From: Butyrivibrio sp. AC2005
GTDB taxonomy: Bacteria > Bacillota > Clostridia > Lachnospirales > Lachnospiraceae
Direction: 5' to 3'
Length of the DNA: 64,000 bases
Assembly: GCF_000424145.1 (NCBI RefSeq)
Contig: NZ_KE384141.1
Span: 23,456-87,455 of the forward strand
Position numbers and translations under genes: made by a program. Below are positions 1 to 8,526 of this stretch, one piece after another. A model generated the notes under the pieces. It had not been told where the DNA came from. It saw nothing but the letters and a program-made list of their open reading frames with translations, and made no database searches. Every line of letters starts with the position of its first letter. Within the stretch, counting starts at the first letter, position 1.

Positions 1-270
1 AAAAAATAACTACCCTGAAAAATAGAAAATAAAGAGAAATCAGGGTACGAAGGAAAATATCTCCCCAGAAAATGTAGAAATGCAAAAATTCAGAAATCTC
101 CCTAACCTCCAATCAGGACAATGAAGCCATTTAAACCAATCAAACCGAAGTAACAACATAGGCTCCCTGACTATTACAAGTTTATAAAAAAATCACAAAT
201 TTCCAAAAAAGACCTCAAAAGCAACATATGCCACTCAAAATAATCAGACCACAATATCTTGTATGGGCGA
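1..270. other. AT-rich intergenic stretch without a gene
   Basis: No convincing open reading frame, RNA gene or mobile element is visible. The only structure seen is an 8-bp inverted repeat, TACCCTGA at 11-18 and TCAGGGTA at 40-47, around a purine-rich spacer. The stretch probably separates an upstream gene outside the window from the division cluster. Confidence 0.6.
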
Positions 271-300
271 GCCTCCCACCGGACGGTGAGAGGCTTTTTT
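271..300 (+). terminator. Rho-independent terminator upstream of mraZ
   Basis: The arms gcctcccacc and ggtgagaggc enclose the tetraloop GGAC and are followed by six T. One G-U type pair is needed. It would end a transcript from a gene outside the window and isolates the mraZ promoter. Confidence 0.8.
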
Positions 301-336
301 GCGCATGAAATCAGTCCATATGCCATTTCCGGGAGG

Positions 337-365
337 TTGTTAAATGAAAAAAAATAGTATATTAT
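337..365 (+). promoter_or_regulatory. Sigma-A-like promoter of the mraZ/division operon
   Basis: A -35 TTGTTA (337-342) and a -10 TATTAT (360-365) are separated by exactly 17 bp. Transcription would start near 372, placing the MraZ boxes in the first transcribed bases. Confidence 0.65.
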
Positions 366-370
366 ACATA

Positions 371-410
371 TAGGTGGTAAAAAGTGTCACAAAGTGGTGG
401 AAAGTGGTAC
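371..410 (+). promoter_or_regulatory. MraZ operator: tandem 10-bp boxes
   Basis: Three head-to-tail decamers fit the AAAGTGKNNN MraZ box: AAAGTGTCAC (381-390), AAAGTGGTGG (391-400) and AAAGTGGTAC (401-410). A weaker fourth, TAGGTGGTAA, lies at 371-380. MraZ is known to bind such repeated boxes upstream of its own gene, so autoregulation is the natural inference. The boxes overlap the predicted transcription start, which suggests repression by blocking initiation or clearance. Confidence 0.8.
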
Positions 411-458
411 AAATAAATTAACACACCAAAAAGCAACCACATAAACCGGTGAGAAACT

Positions 459-899
459 ATGGGAAAGGCGTACAAAGGCGAATACAGCCATTCAATCGAT
501 GCAAAAGGACGACTGATCATCCCGGCCAAGTTTCGCGAACTCTTGGGAGAGCAGTTTGTCGTAACGAAGGGCTTTGATGGATGTCTTTTTGCGTTTGACC
601 AGGAAGGCTGGGATGCTTTTGAGGAGAAACTCAAAGCGCTGCCTATGGATATACCCGGTGCCAGACAGTTAGGAAGATTCTTTATGGCGGGAGCCGATGA
701 TGTTGAGCTTGATAAGCAGGGAAGAATTCTTCTGAAAGCAAACTGGCTTACGCATGCTTCTATTGAAAAAGATGCAATTGTCGCAGGTGTCGGCAACCGC
801 GTTGAGATCTGGAGCAAGGAGAAATGGGAAGAAGCTACTGCCTTTGATGACATTGATAACATTGCAGCTAAAATGAGCGAATATGGATTAAGTATCTAA
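459..899 (+). CDS. mraZ: Transcriptional regulator MraZ
   Basis: MraZ is a ring-forming DNA-binding regulator of the division and cell-wall operon. The 146-residue protein has the two expected SpoVT/AbrB-like halves, each with a DxKGR-type signature: D14-x-K16-G-R18 with P22, and D85-K-Q-G88-R89. Length is normal for the family. It is the first gene of the cluster, with its own 10-bp operator boxes at 371-410. The start at 459 follows a weak GGTGAG. Its stop codon lies inside the left arm of a long inverted repeat (893-906), which is unusual because rsmH normally follows almost directly. Confidence 0.97.
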   Translation: MGKAYKGEYSHSIDAKGRLIIPAKFRELLGEQFVVTKGFDGCLFAFDQEGWDAFEEKLKALPMDIPGARQLGRFFMAGADDVELDKQGRILLKANWLTHASIEKDAIVAGVGNRVEIWSKEKWEEATAFDDIDNIAAKMSEYGLSI

Positions 900-1031
900 G
901 CCATGCATTTCCGGAACAATCAACAGTCCGGATTGCTTGCAAGCCGGGATACTGATTGTTCCGGAAATATAGGGCGGATGCCCTCCAGCGAGGAATGCGA
1001 AGCATTTCGAGCCTGGAGCATGGCTTAGATA
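893..1031. other. Nested inverted-repeat element between mraZ and rsmH
   Basis: A perfect 14-bp outer stem pairs 893-906 (TATCTAAGCCATGC) with 1018-1031. Inside lie two further hairpins. The first has a perfect 16-bp stem, 907-922 with 953-968, extended by CCGG/CCGG and TTGC/GCAA pairs. The second is CTCCAG (983-988) with CTGGAG (1013-1018), enclosing GAATGC/GCATTTC. The whole could fold as a three-way junction. The left arm overlaps the last mraZ codons and stop. A copy of the motif AGTCCGGATTGC recurs just outside at about 1039. It may be a structured RNA controlling rsmH expression or a small non-autonomous insertion; the sequence alone does not decide. Confidence 0.75.
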
Positions 1032-1082
1032 AGTACAGTAGTCCGGATTGCAGATAACGCAAATAATAAGGAAGCAACCAAT

Positions 1083-2024
1083 ATGGAATTCAAACACTAC
1101 TCAGTACTTCTTAATGAGGTGATTGAAAATCTGAATATTGATCCTGACGGAATATACGTTGACGGAACATTGGGCGGGGCAGGACATTCAAGCCATATTG
1201 CGGCAAAGCTGTCTGATAAAGGAAGACTTATCGGAATTGATCAGGATGAAGATGCCATAAAGGCTGCTACAGAGCGACTTGAACCTTATAAGGACAGAGT
1301 TACCATTATTCGTGACAATTATGAAAACGCTGTAAGCAGAATAAAAGAGCTTGGAATAGAACATGTAAACGGAATACTTCTTGATCTTGGAGTTTCATCA
1401 TTTCAGCTTGATAACGAGGAGAGAGGATTTACATACAGATTCGATACCCCGCTTGATATGAGGATGGACAGACGGCAGGAATTGACTGCCGGAACAATTG
1501 TCAATGAATTTTCCGAAATGGAAATCTTCCATATTATAAGAAATTACGGCGAAGACAAATTTGCCAAGAACATTGCTAAGCACATAGTTGCAAGGCGCAG
1601 TGAGAAGCCTATTGAAACAACCTTTGAATTAAACGAGATAATAAAGGCTGCAATACCTGCGAGGATGAGAGAAAAGGGAGGACATCCGTCGAAGAGAACC
1701 TTCCAGGCGCTGAGAATAGCCTGCAACAGAGAACTTGATGTTCTTGAAAATTCGCTGGACGGAATGATAGATTTTCTGGCTCCGGGTGGGAGAATATGTG
1801 TGATAACATTTCATTCTCTTGAGGACAGAATTGTAAAGAATAACTTCAGGAAAAATGAAAATCCCTGTACCTGTCCGCCAGAGATACCGATATGTGTCTG
1901 TGGCAAGAAATCAAAGGGAAAAGTGATAACAAGGAAGCCAATACTTCCGTCTGAAAAAGAACTGGAAGAAAACTCGAGAAGCGCTAGTGCAAAGCTTCGA
2001 GTGTTTGAAAAAATAAAAGAATGA
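1083..2024 (+). CDS. rsmH: 16S rRNA (cytosine-1402-N4)-methyltransferase RsmH
   Basis: RsmH (MraW) methylates N4 of C1402 in 16S rRNA using S-adenosylmethionine. The 313-residue protein is full length. The SAM-binding motif DGTLGGAGHS begins at D27, and the C-terminal part has the family's HPSKRTFQALR and ITFHSLEDR segments. A Cys-rich CTCPPEIPICVCGK stretch near the C-terminus is common in Clostridia. The start at 1083 has AAGGA about 10 bases upstream. It is second in the division cluster, separated from mraZ by a highly structured 183-bp gap. Confidence 0.97.
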   Translation: MEFKHYSVLLNEVIENLNIDPDGIYVDGTLGGAGHSSHIAAKLSDKGRLIGIDQDEDAIKAATERLEPYKDRVTIIRDNYENAVSRIKELGIEHVNGILLDLGVSSFQLDNEERGFTYRFDTPLDMRMDRRQELTAGTIVNEFSEMEIFHIIRNYGEDKFAKNIAKHIVARRSEKPIETTFELNEIIKAAIPARMREKGGHPSKRTFQALRIACNRELDVLENSLDGMIDFLAPGGRICVITFHSLEDRIVKNNFRKNENPCTCPPEIPICVCGKKSKGKVITRKPILPSEKELEENSRSASAKLRVFEKIKE

Positions 2025-2195
2025 AAGGACAAAGACTGCATAAAGAACAGGAAAATCAGGGCAGTCGGGGGGAGCTGACCGCGGATATTCAGTCATAAAA
2101 CTGTCGTGGGGGCACTGATATTACTTTAGGCAAAACGCACAATTACATTCTGATTCAAATAATAAAATTGCCAAAGTAATAAAGAGGAACTGGTT

Positions 2196-2636
2196 ATGGA
2201 AAAGAGATACGTATACGGAAATACTGCAAGAAAACTGAATGAACCCGGAAGACGGGAGGAAATGCCTCTTCATGTGCAAAAACGCGCACAGGCAAAAAGA
2301 AGAGCTCATCGTATGAGTTTTGGATATTTGTTATTTTTGTCACTTGCAGTTTTGGCTACAGGTATTATACTGACATGGTATATAACTCTTCAGGCAGATA
2401 TAACAGCGAGCGTGAAACAGGTTTCAATTCTCGAGGCTCAGCTCAATACCCTGAAGCAGGACAATGACGAAGCTTATAACAAGGCTGTAAGCAGTCTTGA
2501 TTTGGAGGAGATTAAACGCATAGCCATAGGAGAGTATGGCATGACTTATGCGACGGAGGGGCAGATCATAACATATTCCGATGGTGGCGGAAATGACTAT
2601 GTAAGGCAGCTGGCTCCTATACCGGACGGAAATTGA
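2196..2636 (+). CDS. ftsL: FtsL-like cell division protein
   Basis: The 146-residue bitopic protein has a basic cytoplasmic N-terminus (about 1-40), one membrane segment (about 41-63) and a heptad-rich stretch (about 68-92) expected to form a coiled coil. This is the FtsL layout, in which FtsL pairs with FtsQ/DivIB and FtsB/DivIC at the septum. Sequence identity in this family is low, so the call rests on topology and on position between rsmH and the division penicillin-binding protein. The end is only 4 bases from the next start. The 171-bp gap before it holds no gene that I can see. Confidence 0.85.
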   Translation: MEKRYVYGNTARKLNEPGRREEMPLHVQKRAQAKRRAHRMSFGYLLFLSLAVLATGIILTWYITLQADITASVKQVSILEAQLNTLKQDNDEAYNKAVSSLDLEEIKRIAIGEYGMTYATEGQIITYSDGGGNDYVRQLAPIPDGN

Positions 2637-2640
2637 AGTT

Positions 2641-5028
2641 ATGAGAAAGAGAAAAAGTAAGGCACAAAAATTTACGATAGGAATGAAAAAAAAGCTGGCA
2701 GTGCTGTTTGTGATAGTACTGACAGCTTTTGTTGGTTTGAGTATCAGACTTATCCTTATAAACAGGGATAACGGCAAGGAATATGAAAAGCAGGTTCTGT
2801 CACAGCAAAAGTACGATTCCAGTACAATTCCCTACAGACGTGGGGAAATACTTGGTGCTAACGGGACTGTTCTTGCCTACAGTGAGAAGGTATACAACGT
2901 AATCCTAGATGCAAAGCTTGTTTTATCAGGTAAAGACAATAAATATCTGGATCCTACGGTGAATGCACTTGTACAGCAGTTTGCGTTTGATGAGGGTGAA
3001 ATAAGAAATTATATATCCGAACATCCTGATTCACAGTATTACACACTTGCCAAGCAGCTGACCTATGATCAGATTAGTGATTTTCAGACTATGATAACAC
3101 CGGGGAGCGAGACCTTTGATGAAAATGTTCAGGGTGTCTGGTTTGAGGAAAGCTACGTAAGAAAATACCCGAACGGTTCCATGGCATGTGATGTTATAGG
3201 ATTTACAACAAGTGATAATAACGGAATCTTTGGACTTGAAGAGTATTACAATGACACACTTAGCGGAAGCAATGGCCGTACATATGGTTATATTGATGAG
3301 GATTCCAACTTAGAGAGAACGACAATTCCTGCAACCGACGGTAACAGCATAGTTACAACAATTGATGGCAACCTACAGAGTATAGTTGAGAAATATCTGC
3401 AGGAATTCAATGATACCTACAAGGATGCTTTTCGTGAGGGGAATGGCGCCAACAATATCGGATGCGTCATCATGAATGTTAACAATGGTGATGTCCTTGC
3501 AATGGCAAGCTATCCTAAGTTCGATTTGAATGATACTAAGAACACTGACAACCTTATCGGAATGCCCAGAGTGGATGAGAGAGGTTTGAAAATTGCAGGC
3601 GAGAGCATATATGACTCCGGCGTTTACATTACTCAGCAGATGATTGATGAGATGAGTGATGAGGAAAAAATGTGGAATCTCAACGCTCTTTGGAGAAATT
3701 TCTGTATTTCTGATACATACGAGCCCGGTTCAGTTGCAAAGCCTTTTACCGTAGCAACGGGATTGGAGTCCGGATGCATTACAGGCAACGAAGTTTATGA
3801 CTGTACCGGATACATGGAGTTTGGTGGTCATAAAATATACTGCCATAACAAGTTTGGTGATGGCGCTGTATCAGTTGAGCGAGGAATCGAGATATCCTGT
3901 AACGTTGCCATGATGAAAATCGGACAGGTCATCGGTGCAGATACCTTTGCAAAGTTCCAGAAATCCTTTGGCTTTGGACTTAAAACCAATGTTGATCTTG
4001 CAGGAGAAGCAAGAACAGAAGGACTCACATACGCAGCACAGGATATGGGCTCATCAGAGCTTGCTACCGGAACCTTTGGCCAGGGCTTCAATGTGGATAT
4101 GATCGAGATGATCACGGCATTCAGCTCTCTTGTGAATGGTGGAAAATACTACGAACCACATGTTGTCAGTAAGATTCTTAATTCTTCGGGTGCTACTGTA
4201 AAAAGTATTGAACCCAGAGTGCTCAGACAGACAATTTCAGAGTCTACATCTGAGAAGATTATTCAGTACTGTAATCAGGTTGTTGCCGGAGATGAAGGAA
4301 CCGGTAAAACCGCAAGACCTGCAGGATATATGATTGGCGGAAAAACAGGTACAGCAGAGACTATACCGCGTAAAAACCGCCAGTATGTCGTATCCTTCAT
4401 GGGATATGCTCCTGCTGATGACCCTCAGATAGCAATCTATGTTGTAGTAGACAGACCTAACGCAATGGATCAGGCGGACGCCAAGTTTGCAACCAGAGTT
4501 GTAAGAAAAGTGCTCACAGAAGCGCTGCCTTACCTCAATATTCCCATGACAGAACCTGTTACAGAGGAAGAACAGGCAGAGCTTGATGAACTCAGGGAAA
4601 AAGAAATAATGATGTCAGCTGCTCAGCAGAGTGAAGCCACAGTGGATGCAGACGGTAATCCGATAGAAACCGAAGGTGGAACACCGCTTCTTGATGAGGA
4701 CGGTAATCCTGTACTGGATGAGGATGGTAATCCTGTTATGCAGGAAGCATCAGATGGTGATAATTCTGAAAATGCTGACGGTGAGAATGGCGAAAATTCT
4801 GAAAACAGCGAAGGAGACGAGGGTATTTGGGAGAAAATACCTGAGGATGAACTTTCGACAACAAATGATGAGAACAGTGAACCTGTCTGGAAGTCGTTTG
4901 AAATAGACGAAGAAACGGGGTATTATATTGACCCGGAAACAGGCGACCTGATAAATCCTGAGGATGGCCATTCAATTGGCGGAGATGGACTCCCGGACTA
5001 CAATCCTCCGGAAGAAGATAACAATTAA
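2641..5028 (+). CDS. ftsI: Division transpeptidase (class B penicillin-binding protein)
   Basis: This class B PBP (FtsI/PBP2B/SpoVD type) crosslinks septal peptidoglycan outside the membrane. The 795-residue protein has an N-terminal signal anchor (about 18-40), a dimerisation domain, and a transpeptidase domain with the three catalytic motifs: S364-V-A-K367, S419-C-N421 and K568-T-G-T571. It is longer than usual. After the transpeptidase domain, from about residue 620, comes a 170-residue highly acidic low-complexity tail with repeated DEDGNPV units and Asp/Glu/Asn/Ser runs. No PASTA domain is seen, though many clostridial homologues have one. Whether it serves vegetative division or spore cortex synthesis cannot be told here; its place before ftsW and ftsZ favours division. 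Confidence 0.93.
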   Translation: MRKRKSKAQKFTIGMKKKLAVLFVIVLTAFVGLSIRLILINRDNGKEYEKQVLSQQKYDSSTIPYRRGEILGANGTVLAYSEKVYNVILDAKLVLSGKDNKYLDPTVNALVQQFAFDEGEIRNYISEHPDSQYYTLAKQLTYDQISDFQTMITPGSETFDENVQGVWFEESYVRKYPNGSMACDVIGFTTSDNNGIFGLEEYYNDTLSGSNGRTYGYIDEDSNLERTTIPATDGNSIVTTIDGNLQSIVEKYLQEFNDTYKDAFREGNGANNIGCVIMNVNNGDVLAMASYPKFDLNDTKNTDNLIGMPRVDERGLKIAGESIYDSGVYITQQMIDEMSDEEKMWNLNALWRNFCISDTYEPGSVAKPFTVATGLESGCITGNEVYDCTGYMEFGGHKIYCHNKFGDGAVSVERGIEISCNVAMMKIGQVIGADTFAKFQKSFGFGLKTNVDLAGEARTEGLTYAAQDMGSSELATGTFGQGFNVDMIEMITAFSSLVNGGKYYEPHVVSKILNSSGATVKSIEPRVLRQTISESTSEKIIQYCNQVVAGDEGTGKTARPAGYMIGGKTGTAETIPRKNRQYVVSFMGYAPADDPQIAIYVVVDRPNAMDQADAKFATRVVRKVLTEALPYLNIPMTEPVTEEEQAELDELREKEIMMSAAQQSEATVDADGNPIETEGGTPLLDEDGNPVLDEDGNPVMQEASDGDNSENADGENGENSENSEGDEGIWEKIPEDELSTTNDENSEPVWKSFEIDEETGYYIDPETGDLINPEDGHSIGGDGLPDYNPPEEDNN

Positions 5029-5040
5029 AAAGGAATAAAT

Positions 5041-6411
5041 ATGAACGCAAAAGACATAATAAATAAAAAAGTACTGGTAATAGGAACCGGGATTTCCGGT
5101 ATAGGAAGTGCCAGACTTCTTGGAAAAGTAGGCGCAAAGCCTGTGATTTTTGATGAAAATACAAAGGTGACGACAGAAACAGTAAAGGAAAAGCTGGGTG
5201 ACTACGAAGGTGCGGAACCTGAGATTATAATAGGAGAACTGGCGGATGATGTCATTAAAGAACTTGTACTTGTTGTCCCGAGTCCCGCGGTGCCTCTTGA
5301 TTCTCCTCTGATTATGCGTCTTAAGGAAGCAGGACTTCCAATCTGGAGTGAGATAGAGCTTGCTTTTAATTTTGCAAAGGGCCAGCTTGTTGCCATAACC
5401 GGCACCAATGGTAAAACAACCACAACCACGCTTGTCGGCGATATAATGAAGGCACATTTTTCATCAACCTATGTTGTTGGAAATATAGGATATTCATATG
5501 CAGAGAGAGCACTGGAGATGACTGATGACACGGTTTCAATAGGTGAGATCAGCAGCTTCCAGCTTGAAGCTGTAGAGAATTTTCATGCTAAAGTCTCAGC
5601 TATACTCAACATTACACCTGACCATCTTAACAGGCATCATACAATGGAATGCTATGCATCCATGAAGGAGAATATCACAAACAACCAGACGAAGGATGAT
5701 ACCTGTGTCCTCAATTATGATAACGAATACACCAGGGATTTTGCGGGGAGATGCCCTGCAAAGGTTGTACTCTTTTCATCAAAGGAAAAGCTTGAAGAGG
5801 GCTTCTATCTTGATGGTGAAGATATTATGCTCGGAGAAAACGGCGAGACCAGAAAGATAATGAACGTTCACGAGATGAACCTTGTGGGCACATGTAACTA
5901 TGAAAATGTTATGGCTGCCATTGCTATGGGCATGGCTATGGGAGTTCCGCTTGATACAATCCTTTCTGTTGTAAGGTCCTTTAAGGCTGTGGAACATCGT
6001 ATAGAGTTTGTTGCGACCAAGAATGGAGTTGATTACTACAATGATTCAAAGGGCACAAATCCTGATGCTGCAATACAGGGCATAAAGGCTATGTGCAAGC
6101 CTACGTATCTCATTGGAGGAGGCTATGATAAGGGCAGTGAATATGATGAGTGGATTGAAGCCTTCGATGGCAAGGTGAAAAAGCTTGTTCTCATCGGTGT
6201 TACAAAGGAAAAAATAGCAGAATGCGCAAAAAAACACGGTTTCAATGATTATGTTTTCATGGAAACTTATGAAGATGCGCTTAAGTTTTGTAGTGATAAT
6301 GCAGTATCAGGCGAAGCGGTACTTTTATCGCCTGCTTGTGCGAGCTGGGATATGTTCCCCAGTTATGAAGTAAGAGGGAAAGAGTTTAAGGATTATGTAA
6401 ATAGTCTGTAA
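5041..6411 (+). CDS. murD: UDP-N-acetylmuramoylalanine--D-glutamate ligase
   Basis: MurD adds D-glutamate to UDP-MurNAc-L-Ala in the cytoplasm, using ATP. The 456-residue protein has the Mur ligase order: N-terminal Rossmann-like UDP-binding domain (GTGISGIGSA near the start), central ATPase domain with P-loop G121-T-N-G-K125-T-T, and a C-terminal ligase domain containing DYYNDSKGTNPDA. Full length for the family. The start at 5041 follows AAAAAGGAATAA. It lies 12 bases after the PBP gene and 12 before ftsW. The usual neighbour mraY is missing from this cluster. Confidence 0.96.
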   Translation: MNAKDIINKKVLVIGTGISGIGSARLLGKVGAKPVIFDENTKVTTETVKEKLGDYEGAEPEIIIGELADDVIKELVLVVPSPAVPLDSPLIMRLKEAGLPIWSEIELAFNFAKGQLVAITGTNGKTTTTTLVGDIMKAHFSSTYVVGNIGYSYAERALEMTDDTVSIGEISSFQLEAVENFHAKVSAILNITPDHLNRHHTMECYASMKENITNNQTKDDTCVLNYDNEYTRDFAGRCPAKVVLFSSKEKLEEGFYLDGEDIMLGENGETRKIMNVHEMNLVGTCNYENVMAAIAMGMAMGVPLDTILSVVRSFKAVEHRIEFVATKNGVDYYNDSKGTNPDAAIQGIKAMCKPTYLIGGGYDKGSEYDEWIEAFDGKVKKLVLIGVTKEKIAECAKKHGFNDYVFMETYEDALKFCSDNAVSGEAVLLSPACASWDMFPSYEVRGKEFKDYVNSL

Positions 6412-6423
6412 GGGGGAGTGCTT

Positions 6424-7638
6424 ATGGAAGCTGCAGGAATGGCAAGAACAGCCGGGTCAGCAAGAGCAGGGGGATATTCTGCCAGGGCTATGGACCGGGA
6501 GATTACGAAGAAAAGGGTGAAAAAGGATGCCTACGTTGACTACAGCATGGTATTCGTGGTGCTCTTTTTGCTGGTTTTCGGCCTTGTAATGCTATATTCT
6601 ACAAGTTCATACGACGGGAGACTTAAGTGGGGGGATTCCGCTTATTATTTGAAGCATCAGCTTCTTCCTACGGCTCTTGGAATCGGACTTATGATATTTG
6701 TTTCAAGGATTCCGTACCATTTTTATAAAAAAGTTGCAACATTGGCGTATGTGCTCGCCATGGTTTTTATTCTGCTGGTAAAATCGCCTCTTGGATTAGA
6801 GGTCAACGGTGCAAGAAGATGGATAAAAATCCTTGGCATATCAATACAGCCAGCAGAGGCTGCGAAGCTTGCCATGATCATAGTTCTTGCGACCTTTATC
6901 AGTAAGCTTGGAAAGGGGATTATTAATCCCAAGGCGTTTTGGATAGTGCTTGGAATGCCTGTCCCTGTATGCCTGCTTGTGTGGCGTATAACGAAAAACT
7001 TAAGCTCTGCTATCATTATTTTCGGAATAGCTTTTCTTATGCTTTTTGTTGCAACACCCGGTTATAGAAGGTTTATTGCAATAGTAACATTTCTTGTAGC
7101 TGCTGCCGGAGGAATTGTGGCACTTATAGTAAAGGCGGGATATCACAGTGAGCTGAATTTCCGTTTTGCCCGTATCCTTGCGTGGCTTGATCCTGAGGCT
7201 TATGTTAATGATAAGGGATATCAGACGCTTCAGTCTTTGTATGCGATAGGTTCCGGAGGATTATTTGGTAAAGGCCTTGGAGAGAGCATGCAGAAGCTTG
7301 GATTTATTCCTGAGGCTCAAAATGACATGATCTTTTCAATTATCTGTGAAGAGCTTGGGATTGTCGGTGCTATTGCTGTAATGCTTATGTTCGTTATTCT
7401 CATTTACAGAATGATGATCATAGCGCAGAATGCACCTGATATGTATGGCGCACTCCTTGTTATCGGAGTTATGGCTCATATATCAATCCAGGTAATACTT
7501 AATATTGCCGTTGTGACCAATACAATTCCGAACACCGGTATTACCCTTCCGTTTATCAGCTATGGTGGAACAGCGATTCTTTTCCTGCTGACAGAGATTG
7601 GTATTGTATTTAATGTTGCAAGGCATATTGAAGTCTGA
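6424..7638 (+). CDS. ftsW: SEDS peptidoglycan glycosyltransferase FtsW/SpoVE
   Basis: FtsW polymerises lipid II at the septum together with its class B PBP. The roughly 404-residue protein has a hydrophilic N-terminal tail of about 35 residues followed by about ten membrane segments. SEDS hallmarks are present: GGLFGKGLGES, PEAQNDMIFSIICEELG and, near the C-terminus, TLPFISYGGTA. I place the start at ATG 6424 because AGGGGGAG (6411-6418) is then 5 bases upstream; a GTG at 6418 would overlap that ribosome binding site. SpoVE and FtsW cannot be separated by sequence; the cluster supports FtsW. Confidence 0.95.
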   Translation: MEAAGMARTAGSARAGGYSARAMDREITKKRVKKDAYVDYSMVFVVLFLLVFGLVMLYSTSSYDGRLKWGDSAYYLKHQLLPTALGIGLMIFVSRIPYHFYKKVATLAYVLAMVFILLVKSPLGLEVNGARRWIKILGISIQPAEAAKLAMIIVLATFISKLGKGIINPKAFWIVLGMPVPVCLLVWRITKNLSSAIIIFGIAFLMLFVATPGYRRFIAIVTFLVAAAGGIVALIVKAGYHSELNFRFARILAWLDPEAYVNDKGYQTLQSLYAIGSGGLFGKGLGESMQKLGFIPEAQNDMIFSIICEELGIVGAIAVMLMFVILIYRMMIIAQNAPDMYGALLVIGVMAHISIQVILNIAVVTNTIPNTGITLPFISYGGTAILFLLTEIGIVFNVARHIEV

Positions 7639-7650
7639 AGGTTTTACTAA

Positions 7651-8448
7651 ATGGCAAAAAAACGTAGAAGAGTAATAAAAAAAAGAGTACAGGCTCCTCG
7701 AAAGACCTTTGGGGAGCTGTTTTTTCTTCATAAAAGCCTGTTTATTATTGGTGCTGTGCTGATTGTAATCCTGATAGGATTATTTTCGGCATTTTTGTAT
7801 GTCTCCAAAAACTACACTATTACTAAAGTGTATGTGGAAGGAAATATTCATTACACTGATGAAGAAATAATGAACATGATAATGACGGATAATCTCAGCA
7901 AAAATTCTATTTATCTGTCGCTCAAATATAAAAATAAAGACATTACGGGTATATCATTTATTGAAAAAATGGATGTGGAGGTTCTTGATCCGCATACCGT
8001 AAGAATTAATGTCTATGAAAAGGCTGTCGCAGGTTATGTAAAATATCTTGACAGATACATATATTTTGACAGGAATGGGTACGTGGTAGAGACTTCAGAA
8101 GAACCTTCGGACGATGTTCCTCTTGTGCTCGGGCTGAATTTTGAGTATATTGTTCTTCATGAGAAGCTTCCTGTTGAGAATGAAGATGTGTTTGCGCAGA
8201 TACTTGATATTACTCAACTGCTTAATAAATATGACCTGAATGCAGATAAAATCTTCTTTGACAGTAATTTTCATTTATATGTTTACTTTGAAAATGTAGA
8301 AGTTAGTCTTGGAACTAATGACAACATAGATGAAAAAGTGATACAATTACAATACATTTTGCCAGAACTCCAAGGAAAAAGCGGCATCCTGGATATGTCA
8401 GAATATGATGAGAATACTCAGAATATAACTTTTGAAGAAAAAAAATAA
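7651..8448 (+). CDS. ftsQ: Cell division protein FtsQ/DivIB
   Basis: FtsQ (DivIB in Gram-positives) links the divisome through its extracytoplasmic POTRA domain. The 265-residue protein has a very basic N-terminus, one membrane segment (about 30-52), a POTRA domain (about 54-125, starting ITKVYVEGN) and the DivIB beta domain. It sits 12 bases after ftsW and 78 before ftsZ. The end of the gene is AT-rich. Confidence 0.93.
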   Translation: MAKKRRRVIKKRVQAPRKTFGELFFLHKSLFIIGAVLIVILIGLFSAFLYVSKNYTITKVYVEGNIHYTDEEIMNMIMTDNLSKNSIYLSLKYKNKDITGISFIEKMDVEVLDPHTVRINVYEKAVAGYVKYLDRYIYFDRNGYVVETSEEPSDDVPLVLGLNFEYIVLHEKLPVENEDVFAQILDITQLLNKYDLNADKIFFDSNFHLYVYFENVEVSLGTNDNIDEKVIQLQYILPELQGKSGILDMSEYDENTQNITFEEKK

Positions 8449-8526
8449 TATTCTAGGTTGTAAATTGTATAAAATAATTATAAAATGGCTTGTAGGAGTT
8501 TTAGGTTATGAAGGAGGAGCACTATC

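Noticed and set aside
362..862. 166-codon frame on the minus strand over mraZ
   Set aside because: It is antisense to mraZ and the promoter region, has no binding site and no recognisable domain.
4736..5164. 142-codon minus-strand frame over the PBP tail and murD start
   Set aside because: Shadow of the acidic repeat tail; spans two real genes.
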